This document shows, piece by piece, positions 36,519 to 45,007 of a stretch of DNA of 64,000 nucleotides. Both the position numbers and the translations under genes were made by a program. Numbering within the stretch: position 1 is the stretch's first letter; every line of letters starts with the position of its first letter. The notes under the pieces were generated by a model. That model did no database searches, was not told the DNA's origin, and was given only the letters and a program-made list of their open reading frames with translations. The DNA is taken from NCBI RefSeq assembly GCF_000427965.1, contig NZ_ATZA01000018.1, positions 1 to 64,000 of the forward strand, read 5' to 3'. This stretch comes from Olivibacter sitiensis DSM 17696 (GTDB taxonomy: Bacteria > Bacteroidota > Bacteroidia > Sphingobacteriales > Sphingobacteriaceae).

Positions 36519-38596
36519 TGAGTTTGAACGATACAGATAAAGACCGAATCATTGAACTGATAAAGGCAGGTGAAAAACTGCCAAAGGAATTCATTTACAA
36601 ACTTTTTGCAGATGAAGAAGATGTATTTCTTTTCTGGAACGGAAGAAAAGAAGATGTTACCAATGTAGCCCTGCCCTTTCACAGCATTGAGCATATAGAC
36701 GAGCCACGCAAAGAAGAAAAGAAGCAAGGCGATATGTATGAAATGTTTGACACCCGAGGGCGACAACTCAAAGGCTGGACAAACAAATTGATTTGGGGCG
36801 ATAATAAATTGATACTTTCTTCATTGGCAAATGGCCCTATTCGTGATGAAATAGAAAAAGAAGGCGGTTTAAAACTCATTTACATCGACCCACCTTTTGC
36901 CGTAGGTGCTGACTTTGGTTTTGAAATTGAAATTGGCGGAGAAAAAGCAGAAAAGAAACAAAGTATTATTGAAGAGATTGCATACCGTGATACTTGGGGG
37001 AAGGGCATTTCTTCTTATTTGACTATGATGTATGAACGGCTGAAATTGATGCACAATTTATTGGCGGAGGATGGAAGTATTTATGTGCATTGTGATTGGA
37101 GGGTAAGTTCATATCTACGGTTATTATTGGACGATATATTCGGAGCAGAAAATTTCAGAAATGAAATTTATTGGTATTACTACAATAAGATGCCCGATAC
37201 TAGAAAAGGAGTTTTCCCAAGAGCAACTGATACGATTTTTTGGTATGTAAAAGATAAATCTAACTACACTTTTACGCCAATTGAAGAAAAGCGAGATAAT
37301 CCAGTCAAGCAACTGGTAAGAAAAAAAGTTGATGGTAAAATGATTAATGCAAGAGATGAGTCAGGTAATGTAATGTATCAAATGAGAGATGCAAGAGTTG
37401 TCGACAATGTATGGCGGCTTTCAATGCTTCAGCCAGCTGATGATACTGAAAATTTAAACTATCCCACCCAAAAGCCTGAAACCGTTCTTGAACGTGTTAT
37501 TTCAGCAACAACAAACGAAGGCGATTTAATTGCCGATTTTTTCTGTGGCAGCGGCACTACAGCAGCAGTGGCAGAAAAACTGAACAGAAAATGGATTACA
37601 ACAGACCTTGGCCGGTTTTCAATCCATACAGCACGTAAGCGTTTAATTGGTGTGCAAAGAGAACTACAGGCAAGTGGTAAAGATTTCAGAGCCTTTGAGA
37701 TTCTCAACTTAGGCAAGTATGAAAGGCAGTTTTTTATGGACGACCTTACCAACGGCAAACGCAAAGCCAAAGAAGATTTGTATGTGGATTTGATTTTGGA
37801 AGCCTACAAAGCCAAGAGAATTGACGGACATAGTGCATTGCACGGTCAAAAATCAGGCAGGTTTGTGCACGTTGGTCCTTTAGACGTTCCGGTTACACAA
37901 AGCCGATTGATGGATATTTTTGAAGAGTGCCGTAAAAATCTTTATACGCAGGTTGATGTTTTGGGCTTTGAGTTCGAAATGGGCTTAACGCCCCAGTTCA
38001 TTCAGGAGCTGAAAGAGAAAGGCGTTTCCATTACTTTAAAATACATACCCAAAGATGTGTTCGACAAACGAGCCGTTGAGAAAGGACAAGTAAAATTTTT
38101 TGATGTAGCTTACCTGAACACAAAAGAGAAAATAAAAGACAAGTCTATCACTATCGAATTGACCGACTTTGTCACCCACTACACCCAAGACGACATAGAA
38201 GAATTGCAACAGTCAATGAGGGCAGGCAGCAAGGTGGTGATTGAAGATGGGCAGATTATCAAAGTAGAAAAAGATAAAAACGGAATCATTACCAAAACCA
38301 TCCTCACCAAAGATTGGCACGACTGGATTGACTATTGGGCAATTGACTTCAATTACGAAGACAAAAAGGAAATCATCAAAATCAAAAACGAATCAGGCGA
38401 AACCGAAGAACAATGGACGGGCAACTACCTGTTTGAAAACGAGTGGCAGAGCTTCCGCACCAAGAAAAATCCAACGCTTGAATTTACAAGCATTGCCTAC
38501 GAATACAAGAAAGCGGGCAAATACAAAGTGATGGTGAAAGTGGTTGATATTTTAGGAATTGATACGAGTAAGATTATTGAAGTGCATATCAAATGA
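36515..38596 (+). CDS. Type III modification methyltransferase, Mod subunit
   Basis: A 693-residue adenine-N6 methyltransferase of the beta class: catalytic motif IV YIDPPF at about residues 123-128 comes before the SAM-binding motif I DFFCGSGTT near 341. The stretch between them (NEIYWYYYNKMPDTRKG onward) should hold the target-recognition domain. The C-terminal part is long and ends in a PKD-like beta segment (YKVMVKVVDILGIDTSKIIEVHI). It both marks host DNA and gives Res its specificity. The stop overlaps the next gene's ATG by 4 bases. Confidence 0.92.
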   Translation: MMSLNDTDKDRIIELIKAGEKLPKEFIYKLFADEEDVFLFWNGRKEDVTNVALPFHSIEHIDEPRKEEKKQGDMYEMFDTRGRQLKGWTNKLIWGDNKLILSSLANGPIRDEIEKEGGLKLIYIDPPFAVGADFGFEIEIGGEKAEKKQSIIEEIAYRDTWGKGISSYLTMMYERLKLMHNLLAEDGSIYVHCDWRVSSYLRLLLDDIFGAENFRNEIYWYYYNKMPDTRKGVFPRATDTIFWYVKDKSNYTFTPIEEKRDNPVKQLVRKKVDGKMINARDESGNVMYQMRDARVVDNVWRLSMLQPADDTENLNYPTQKPETVLERVISATTNEGDLIADFFCGSGTTAAVAEKLNRKWITTDLGRFSIHTARKRLIGVQRELQASGKDFRAFEILNLGKYERQFFMDDLTNGKRKAKEDLYVDLILEAYKAKRIDGHSALHGQKSGRFVHVGPLDVPVTQSRLMDIFEECRKNLYTQVDVLGFEFEMGLTPQFIQELKEKGVSITLKYIPKDVFDKRAVEKGQVKFFDVAYLNTKEKIKDKSITIELTDFVTHYTQDDIEELQQSMRAGSKVVIEDGQIIKVEKDKNGIITKTILTKDWHDWIDYWAIDFNYEDKKEIIKIKNESGETEEQWTGNYLFENEWQSFRTKKNPTLEFTSIAYEYKKAGKYKVMVKVVDILGIDTSKIIEVHIK

Positions 38597-39642
38597 GAAA
38601 GGAAGCAAAACACTTGTATCAAAAAGCCATTGACTCATTAACATTGAGTATTGAGCTTTTCAATCGCCCGAACGATTGCGGACGAATACACGGTGTTTTG
38701 ATTTTTATGGATCATTCTTTTGAAATGTTGCTCAAAGCAAGCATCATTCATAAGGGCGGTAAAATCAAAGAAAAAGGAGCAAAAGAAACAATCGGCTTTA
38801 GTGCTTGTGTGCGGAAAGGATTTAGCGATAATACGATCAAATTCTTATCTGAAACGGATGTTTTGACTTTGCAGACTATTAACGGATTGAGAGACGCAGC
38901 CCAACATTACACACTTGAAATGTCGGAGCAATATTTATATTTTCAAGCCCAAGCAGGTTTGACCCTTTTCAGGGATATTGCCAAAAAGGTTTTCAATATT
39001 GATTTAAAGACCCAACTGCCGGTAAGGGTTTTGCCACTTTCCACTACTCCGCCACTGGATATTCATGCATTTTTTAGTACAGAAGTTCTGGAAATCAAAA
39101 AACTACTCGCACCAAAGAGCAGAAAGAAACTGGAAGCCACAGAAAAATTAAGGGCATTAGCGATAATGGAAAATGCTATTCAAGGAAATGAATCACAACC
39201 ATCAGACACAGAACTGAAAGCATTAGCAAAACGACTTTCAAAAGCTACAAATTGGGGTCAACTTTTCCCGAGTGTTTCAACCTTATCATTTACTCAAAAC
39301 GGTTATGGCCCTTCATTGGACTTGAGAATAACCAAATCAGAAGGTGTTCCCGTGACGGTTGTTCCCGAAGGAACACCAGGGGCGGGTGTGGTTGCTATTA
39401 AACGAGTAAACGAATTGGACTTTTACAACCTCGGAAGAGACCAACTAGCGAAGAAATTGGGCTTGACTGGCCCAAAGACGACAGCAGCCGTGAAACATTT
39501 TGGTATCAAAGAAGACCCTGAATGTTTCAAGCACTTAAAAGTAGGTAACGTTCCATTTGACAGGTATTCACAAAAAGCAATAGAGAAAATAAATGAAGGA
39601 CTAAAGACAAAAACGATTGAAGAAGTTTGGAATGAAAGATAA
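38593..39642 (+). CDS. DUF3644-type HEPN-like protein
   Basis: A 349-residue protein. Residues about 5-150 match the DUF3644 pattern (a helical domain with FMDHSFEMLLKASIIHKGGK). It has an Rx4H motif, R100-DAAQ-H105, as in HEPN ribonucleases. The C-terminal part contains a helix-turn-helix-like segment (LAKKLGLTGPKTTAAVKHFG, near residue 285). HEPN proteins are common RNase effectors in phage defence. It is coupled to mod by an ATGA overlap and ends the operon. That it acts as an RNase is an inference. Confidence 0.75.
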   Translation: MRKEAKHLYQKAIDSLTLSIELFNRPNDCGRIHGVLIFMDHSFEMLLKASIIHKGGKIKEKGAKETIGFSACVRKGFSDNTIKFLSETDVLTLQTINGLRDAAQHYTLEMSEQYLYFQAQAGLTLFRDIAKKVFNIDLKTQLPVRVLPLSTTPPLDIHAFFSTEVLEIKKLLAPKSRKKLEATEKLRALAIMENAIQGNESQPSDTELKALAKRLSKATNWGQLFPSVSTLSFTQNGYGPSLDLRITKSEGVPVTVVPEGTPGAGVVAIKRVNELDFYNLGRDQLAKKLGLTGPKTTAAVKHFGIKEDPECFKHLKVGNVPFDRYSQKAIEKINEGLKTKTIEEVWNER

Positions 39643-39697
39643 GAGCCAAGGCACAAGCTAAAATGGGGAGGCTTTTGTTTTTAAAAGATGATAATCA

Positions 39698-41065
39698 ATG
39701 CCCGAAACAAACCGCATAGAATACAAAAGAGAGCTCAATATCGATGTGGATATTGAAAAGGAGGTTATAGCCTTTTTGAACTACCATGAGGGCGGTGTGA
39801 TTTATATCGGCATTGACAAGACCGGCAATGTCGTGGGCGTATCGGACGCAGACGGTGATGCGCTCAAAATCAAAGACCGTATCAAAAATAATATATCGCC
39901 ATCGGCCATGGGGTTGTTTGACGTAGTGGTGGAGGAGCGCGAGGGCAAGGAGATTGTAAAAATCACTGTAGCCAGTGGCAGCGAAAAGCCGTACTTCAAG
40001 AAAAAATACGGGATGACCGATAAAGGTTGTTTTATCCGCGTAGGCACAGCTGCGGAGCCAATGCCGCAGGGGATAATTGATAAACTATTCGCTACCCGTA
40101 CCCGGAATTCTATCGGCAAAATCCGGTCGAACCGGCAGGATTTGACTTTTGAGCAGCTTCGCATTTATTACGAAGAAAAGCGGAAGCCGCTCAATAGCCA
40201 ATTCAAGAAAAGTTTGGAGTTGCTCACCGAAGATGGTGCGCTCAATTATGCAGCCTACCTGTTGGCTGATGAAAACGGTGTTTCCATCAAAGTGGCGAAA
40301 TACAGCGGTACGAATCGGGTGGACCTGATTGAAAACAACGAATACGGTTATTGTTCGCTAATAAAAGCTACCAAAAGCGTATTGGATAAAATCGAGTTGG
40401 AAAACCGGACGGCAACGCAGATTACGTCCAAAGAACGGATAGACCGCAGGCTTTGGAATCCGGTGGCCATCCGCGAGGCCGTGATAAATTCGATTGTGCA
40501 TAACGACTTTACCCGTGAGGTGCCACCCAAATTCGAGGTTTTTGCCGACCGTATCGAAATCACTTCGGCAGGCATATTGCCGGAGGGATTGAGCGAAGAA
40601 GATTTTTTCGATGGGGTCTCCATTCCCAGAAATCGAGAGTTGATGCGGGTGTATCGGGATTTGGAATTGGTGGAGCAACTTGGTTCAGGTGTACCTCGAA
40701 TTTTGGAGAGTTATGGAAAAGAATGCTTCCGGTTTATGGGTAATTTTATCAGGATGACATTTCCGGCTTCGGAAACGGTTGCCCCCCAAGTCACCGAACA
40801 AGTCACCGAACAAGTCACCGAACAAGTCACCGAACAAGTGTTGAATTTATTGGCAGTGGCAGACCAAACCGGACGTACAAGTGCAGAATTGATGGCGTTG
40901 GTCGGAATTAAGCATCGTCCTACGTTTCTATACAATTACCTTCAACCCGCAGTTGATAAGGGATTGCTGGAAATGACCATACCCGATAAGCCCAAAAGCA
41001 GCAAACAACGTTATGTATTGACAGCGTTGGGAATGCAGATGGCACAAAAGATTGATAAGGATTAA
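39698..41065 (+). CDS. AlbA_2/Schlafen-domain protein with ATPase-like C-terminal domain
   Basis: A 455-residue protein. The N-terminal AlbA_2 (Schlafen) domain covers about residues 1-120 (ETNRIEYKRE; FLNYHEGGVIYIGID). An ATPase-type RecG-like C-terminal domain (HATPase_c_4) has REAVINSIVHNDF and EQLGSGVPRI. A terminal winged helix lies near 385-450. The linker at about residues 364-379 is four exact VTEQ repeats. Members are annotated as putative transcriptional regulators or defence proteins. It follows the restriction operon, and its base composition is nearer that of the rest of the element. Confidence 0.8.
   Translation: MPETNRIEYKRELNIDVDIEKEVIAFLNYHEGGVIYIGIDKTGNVVGVSDADGDALKIKDRIKNNISPSAMGLFDVVVEEREGKEIVKITVASGSEKPYFKKKYGMTDKGCFIRVGTAAEPMPQGIIDKLFATRTRNSIGKIRSNRQDLTFEQLRIYYEEKRKPLNSQFKKSLELLTEDGALNYAAYLLADENGVSIKVAKYSGTNRVDLIENNEYGYCSLIKATKSVLDKIELENRTATQITSKERIDRRLWNPVAIREAVINSIVHNDFTREVPPKFEVFADRIEITSAGILPEGLSEEDFFDGVSIPRNRELMRVYRDLELVEQLGSGVPRILESYGKECFRFMGNFIRMTFPASETVAPQVTEQVTEQVTEQVTEQVLNLLAVADQTGRTSAELMALVGIKHRPTFLYNYLQPAVDKGLLEMTIPDKPKSSKQRYVLTALGMQMAQKIDKD
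40787..40834 (+). repeat. 12-bp tandem repeat, four exact copies, in the AlbA_2 gene
   Basis: CAAGTCACCGAA is repeated four times without a mismatch, encoding VTEQ units in the linker between the ATPase-like domain and the terminal winged helix. A fifth partial unit (caagt) follows. Copy-number change would alter linker length in steps of four residues while keeping the frame. Confidence 0.9.
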
Positions 41066-41077
41066 AATGGCTTGAGC

Positions 41078-41422
41078 ATGGAGAAACCACTTATTTCAAT
41101 GATCGAAGTTCAATTAAGGAACTTTGTTGAATCGTTACGGTCAGCAGACGAAGAAATCCGTAAGCAATTGGATTTTGGTTATTCTTGGGATGGACAAACT
41201 GCTTTATTGTTTGAAATTCGTCCGCAATGGAATGATTCAACGAAAATCTTAGAATTACCATTTGCTAAGCTTCGTTTTGTTAAGTCTTCTAAAATTTGGA
41301 AATTGTATTGGATGCGTGGATCTGGAAAGTGGGAAGCTTACGAGCCACAACCGGATAGTACTGATCTGCATGAATTGTTGAACGAAATTAAAAATGACGC
41401 GTACGGTTGTTTTTTCGGATAA
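41078..41422 (+). CDS. small DUF3024-like protein
   Basis: A 114-residue protein. The central pattern (ALLFEIRPQWND... followed by IWKLYWMRGSGKWEAYEP) resembles the DUF3024 family, small proteins with no known function often found on mobile DNA. There is no membrane or signal segment. The ATG at 41078 is used; a TTG at 41072 is in frame but not needed. It lies 12 bases after the AlbA_2 gene, so is probably co-transcribed with it. Confidence 0.65.
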   Translation: MEKPLISMIEVQLRNFVESLRSADEEIRKQLDFGYSWDGQTALLFEIRPQWNDSTKILELPFAKLRFVKSSKIWKLYWMRGSGKWEAYEPQPDSTDLHELLNEIKNDAYGCFFG

Positions 41423-41498
41423 TGGGAAAGGGCGAGCTGAAACTCTTCAATCTGGGAAGTGCACTCCCAATTGCGAACGCACTGCGTTCACACTTCGA

Positions 41499-41596
41499 TG
41501 CGGAGAATAAGCGTTTTTATGTCCGCATATATTGCGGAGAATAACTTTGGGATGCGGAGATTATTGCTTATATTTGCCGTATAATTTGCGGAGAAT
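41499..41596 (+). promoter_or_regulatory. fic promoter with four TGCGGAGA repeats
   Basis: A near-ideal Bacteroidota promoter: TTTG at 41546-41549, 19 bases, then TATATTTG at 41569-41576. Copies of TGCGGAGAATAA-like repeats start at 41499, 41533, 41553 and 41587, with intervals 34, 20 and 34 bases. Copy 2 touches the -33 box, copy 3 lies in the spacer and copy 4 runs over the start codon at 41595. A TCCGCA half-site (41522-41527) faces them. Confidence 0.6.
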
Positions 41597-42695
41597 GTAT
41601 ATCCATCAATTACATCATTGGCCTGATTTTACATGGAATGCGGATGAAATAGGCCCGCTCTTGGCAGCGGTACGCTTTAAACAAGGAAAGCTTTTGGGTT
41701 ATATGGAGCATTTAGGGTTCGACTTAAAAGCGGAAGCGGTGTTGCAGACCCTGACCCAGGATGTGGTTAAGTCCAGTGAAATCGAAGGGGAGATGTTGGA
41801 CATAGACCAGGTACGGTCTTCCATTGCCCGTCGCCTTGGGCTGGATATTGTTGGCTTGGTACCTTCGGATCGGCATGTTGACGGTGTGGTGGAGATGATG
41901 TTGGATGCCACACAACGGTATGATCAACCGCTGTATGAAGAACGGTTGTTTGGCTGGCACGCGGCATTGTTTCCCACGGGTCGTAGCAATATGTATCGTA
42001 TTGTGGTCGGTGATTGGCGGAAGAACACAAAGGATGATCCCATGCAAGTGGTGTCAGGGGCAATGGGCAGGGAGAAAGTGCATTTCCAGGCACCCGATAG
42101 CGAGAAGTTGCCGGTAGAGATGGAGCGTTTTTTGACGTGGTTCAATAGCGATACAGCCATCGATCCGATGTTAAAAGCCGCGGTTGCCCATCTTTGGTTT
42201 GTAACCATACACCCTTTCGAGGACGGCAACGGACGGATATCAAGGGCGATAGCGGATATGCAATTGGCAAGGGCAGACGGAAGCCCCCAACGTTTTTATA
42301 GCATGTCGGCCCAAATCCGGCAGGAGCGCAAGCACTATTATTCGGTACTGGAGAAAACCCAATCGGGCGATTTGGATATCACGGAATGGTTAACATGGTT
42401 TCTCGAATGCCTTGGGCGTGCAATCGATGCTTCGGATGTGGTGCTGGCTTCGGTAATGCACAAAGCTAAACTTTGGATGATGCCGGTAGCACAAACGTTC
42501 AATGACCGCCAACGATTGATGTTGAATAAACTACTGGACGGTTTCGAGGGGAAGCTGACATCTTCTAAGTGGGCAAAGATTGCCAAATGCTCGCAGGATA
42601 CGGCTACACGGGATATACAAGACTTGGTCGTAAAGGGGATACTGGTGAAGGACGAAGCCGGAGGAAGGAGTACGAACTATTTGCTTACAGTATAG
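41595..42695 (+). CDS. Fic-domain protein (DUF4172 N-terminal domain)
   Basis: A 366-residue Fic protein. The N-terminal DUF4172 region begins MYIHQLHHWPDFTWN; the inhibitory alpha motif SSEIEGE is near residue 60; the catalytic loop HPFEDGNGR is at 206-214; a winged-helix domain ends the protein (SKWAKIAKCSQDTATRDIQDL). Fic enzymes transfer AMP or other nucleotides to target proteins; the alpha motif before the core puts this in the N-terminally self-inhibited class. The ATG at 41595 is used because DUF4172 proteins start there; the extra upstream codons are promoter. Confidence 0.88.
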   Translation: MYIHQLHHWPDFTWNADEIGPLLAAVRFKQGKLLGYMEHLGFDLKAEAVLQTLTQDVVKSSEIEGEMLDIDQVRSSIARRLGLDIVGLVPSDRHVDGVVEMMLDATQRYDQPLYEERLFGWHAALFPTGRSNMYRIVVGDWRKNTKDDPMQVVSGAMGREKVHFQAPDSEKLPVEMERFLTWFNSDTAIDPMLKAAVAHLWFVTIHPFEDGNGRISRAIADMQLARADGSPQRFYSMSAQIRQERKHYYSVLEKTQSGDLDITEWLTWFLECLGRAIDASDVVLASVMHKAKLWMMPVAQTFNDRQRLMLNKLLDGFEGKLTSSKWAKIAKCSQDTATRDIQDLVVKGILVKDEAGGRSTNYLLTV

Positions 42696-42712
42696 TGTTT
42701 CGGCTCTAATTT

Positions 42713-42734
42713 GTACTTTATTTACATAAAGTAC
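42713..42734. terminator. hairpin at the end of the mobile element
   Basis: The arms GTACTTTAT (42713-42721) and ATAAAGTAC (42726-42734) pair perfectly over 9 bp with a ttac loop, 18 bases after the fic stop. It has no T-run. It could terminate fic or be a structural element near the right end of the integrated element. Confidence 0.45.
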
Positions 42735-42755
42735 TGTCAATCAATATAAACTACA

Positions 42756-42765
42756 TTTTGCATCG
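42756..42765 (+). repeat. candidate attR of the mobile element
   Basis: TTTTGCATCG, identical to the 10-mer in the mnmE 3' end at 25712-25721. The bases after it differ from those in mnmE, so the repeat is short; the assignment is tentative. Confidence 0.35.
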
Positions 42766-42806
42766 AATTAAGTCCCATGAATTGATCCCCTGAAACACCA
42801 ATAACA

Positions 42807-42896
42807 ATGCCTGAAACCAGCCGCATAGCATATGAACGAGAGCTCAGTCCCAAAAACAAAATACAGCATTCACACGTTTTGACAAAAACAACATGA
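42807..42896 (+). pseudogene. 5' remnant of a second AlbA_2/Schlafen gene
   Basis: The frame begins MPETSRIAYERELS, clearly related to the start of the intact gene at 39698 (MPETNRIEYKRELN), and the DNA is similar over about 48 bases. Similarity then stops and a TGA closes the frame after 29 residues. This looks like the leftover 5' end of a diverged homologue, probably from an older insertion at the same place. The stop overlaps an ATG of the next frame, probably by chance. Confidence 0.65.
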
Positions 42897-42907
42897 CTAT
42901 TCACGCC

Positions 42908-43414
42908 ATGAAAAATCTATTTATCATACTTACCTGCAGTTTATGGTTCCTTGGACTATCATCCGGCCAGGCAGCCAAACTATCCGTTTCGCCAGCCGAC
43001 AGCGCCACCGTCATATTAGATGATATCCTATTCAAAGCCGTCGACTATCAATTGGACGCCGCGACAAAAACCGCAACGGCCACGTTGACCTTGCTCAACC
43101 AAAAAGATGTACCTCGTGAACTCAGGCTGAATGTATTCGGTACGCAGATCGTGGACAACAAGCGCAACAGCTACTATATTTCCACGATTTCCCTGGGTAG
43201 GGTGCAGGTGCGCTTTGAGGACAGGCAAAACTACCTCAACTACCTGCTCCAGCCCGATCAGCCAGTGACGCTGACCATCACTGCCACTGGAATTTCCGCT
43301 GACTCGGATGTAGTGCAATTGGTGAAAATCGTGTTTGAGGACAGCAAGGAAGAAGGTCGCTTCATTGAGGCATTTGTAAGCGGCGTACCAGAGGGAAAAG
43401 ATGACATGCGATAG
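42908..43414 (+). CDS. exported protein of unknown function
   Basis: A 168-residue protein with a signal peptide (MKNLFIILTCSLWFLGLSSGQA) and a beta-rich mature part (segments such as ATATLTLLNQKDVPRELRLNVFG and QPVTLTITATGIS), perhaps an Ig-like fold. No family recognised. The ATG at 42908 is preferred over 42893 because it opens the signal peptide directly. It is the first chromosomal gene to the right of the mobile element. Confidence 0.65.
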   Translation: MKNLFIILTCSLWFLGLSSGQAAKLSVSPADSATVILDDILFKAVDYQLDAATKTATATLTLLNQKDVPRELRLNVFGTQIVDNKRNSYYISTISLGRVQVRFEDRQNYLNYLLQPDQPVTLTITATGISADSDVVQLVKIVFEDSKEEGRFIEAFVSGVPEGKDDMR

Positions 43415-43523
43415 TAACGGCCACGCAGACACCAAGATCAAGATTGAATTTTTTTTTGGGAAGTCCCATTTTGGGATTTCATTTTTTGGCTGGTTCGTCC
43501 ATGTTGTGCAATTCCTGTAAAAC

Positions 43524-43917
43524 TTCATAGCAGCAGGGATAACACGTTAGGCTATCTCCCTTTGGAGGGGCGCGGTGGCATTGAGGGGGAGGTGGTACAT
43601 GCAACCGTCTCTATGCCCTTTGGAACATATCTGGGAGCTTGCGGACGGTAGAAATTGCGGCGTAGGTAGGCGGAACTATGCACGGCGGCCTTGAGCAATT
43701 GGCGTCAAGAATGCCGATGGTCAGGGGATATGATGGTTGAATGCAGCTTTGACCGATAGCAAACTGTAAATTGCCAAAGCCTAGCGTCCATCTGGTAGAA
43801 GCCACCAAAGCCCGGCAAATTTTCCGCAGCCGCAAAAGCATTCTTTATTTACTTTCTTTCGCGTTTGCAAAGAAAGTAAAAGCTCTGGCCCGGCTTGTGG
43901 GCCAGAAGGGAAAGAGC
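43524..43917. repeat. dispersed intergenic repeat, copy A
   Basis: About 390 bases, matched along almost its whole length by copy B at 49816-50190 in the same orientation, with scattered substitutions and a few indels. Near its right end are two hairpins: TTTACTTTCTTT / AAAGAAAGTAAA (43848-43859 with 43869-43880) and CTGGCCC / GGGCCAG just after. There is no convincing gene inside. The function is unknown; it may be a non-autonomous mobile element or a structured RNA. Confidence 0.8.
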
Positions 43918-44014
43918 TGACAAAAGGTATTCGAAATATTAAAATCAACGATTTCATTTTGTCATTAGTCAAAAAGGTGCTATATTCAGCTGCCAATTTA
44001 TTGTTAAACGCTAA

Positions 44015-44977
44015 ATGACGAAAACAAAATTATTTCTTAGTAGCTTTTTGATGTGGCATATAGCATATGCACAAGCGCCATTTGAAACTTATACGCAGCA
44101 GATCCAAAACACCGATTTGACCTTTACCATGCAGGCTATCCCTGGAGGGGAATTTGATATGGGGAGTGCAGAGGGGAATCCCGATGAACAGCCGGTGCAC
44201 AAGGTGAAGATCCATCCGTTTTGGATGTCTACCCACGAGGTGACCTGGGATCTCTATGAACTATTCGTATACCGCGATTTCGAACTGTCACGCAGTGGAG
44301 GCAGCGTAGCTCCAGAGGTAGATGCAGTGACCCGCCCAACCAAGCCCTACCTGGACATGACCTTCGGCATGGGAAAGGAGGGGCACCCGGCCCTTGCCAT
44401 GACCCAATATAATGCCATCCAGTTTTGCAAATGGTTATACGCCCGTACGGGCATTTTCTACCGTTTGCCTACCGAAGCCGAGTGGGAGTATGCCTGCCGT
44501 GCCGGTAGCGGTACTGCCTATTATTTTGGTGACGAGGAGTCGGCACTGGCAGATTATGCCTGGTATAAGGGCAATAGTGGCAATAGGACGAACAAGGTAG
44601 GACAAAAGAAACCGAATGCGTGGGGTCTTTATGATATGCTGGGCAATGTTGCCGAATGGACTTATGATCAATATATAGCTGACTATTATAGTCGGTTTGC
44701 AGGTGAAACGGCCGAGAACCCGGTCGCGATACCGGACAAGCTATATCCGCATAGTATCCGCGGTGGTTCTTTTGAGGATGGGGCCAGCGATCTCCGATCT
44801 GCTTCGCGCCTTGCTTCGGACCCTTCTTGGAAACAAATGGATCCTCAGATTCCCAAAAGTAACTGGTGGTTTCCGGAGGCACCATTTATAGGCATTCGGC
44901 TGGTGAGGCCATTAAATCCACCTTCTGAGGCCGAAATAAGGGCATATTACGACAAGGCACCTATTGAAGATTACTAA
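44015..44977 (+). CDS. SUMF1/formylglycine-generating-enzyme-like exported protein
   Basis: A 320-residue protein with a signal peptide (cleavage near AYAQ, residue 20) and an FGE-sulfatase domain: IPGGEFDMGSAEGNPDEQPVHKV at the start, the W-x-L-[FY] segment, FYRLPTEAEWEYACRAGS in the middle, LGNVAEWTYD, and SIRGGSFEDG near the end. Most bacterial members are not true sulfatase activators but secreted C-type-lectin-fold enzymes of other roles. I do not see a pair of catalytic cysteines. It is 30 bases upstream of the oxidoreductase gene, probably one operon. Confidence 0.85.
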   Translation: MTKTKLFLSSFLMWHIAYAQAPFETYTQQIQNTDLTFTMQAIPGGEFDMGSAEGNPDEQPVHKVKIHPFWMSTHEVTWDLYELFVYRDFELSRSGGSVAPEVDAVTRPTKPYLDMTFGMGKEGHPALAMTQYNAIQFCKWLYARTGIFYRLPTEAEWEYACRAGSGTAYYFGDEESALADYAWYKGNSGNRTNKVGQKKPNAWGLYDMLGNVAEWTYDQYIADYYSRFAGETAENPVAIPDKLYPHSIRGGSFEDGASDLRSASRLASDPSWKQMDPQIPKSNWWFPEAPFIGIRLVRPLNPPSEAEIRAYYDKAPIEDY

Positions 44978-45007
44978 CTATTAACCATCATTTATAAACT
45001 GAATCAA

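Noticed and set aside
40787-40834. VTEQ repeat considered as an on/off phase-variation tract
   Set aside because: The unit is 12 bases, so gain or loss keeps the reading frame; only linker length can change.
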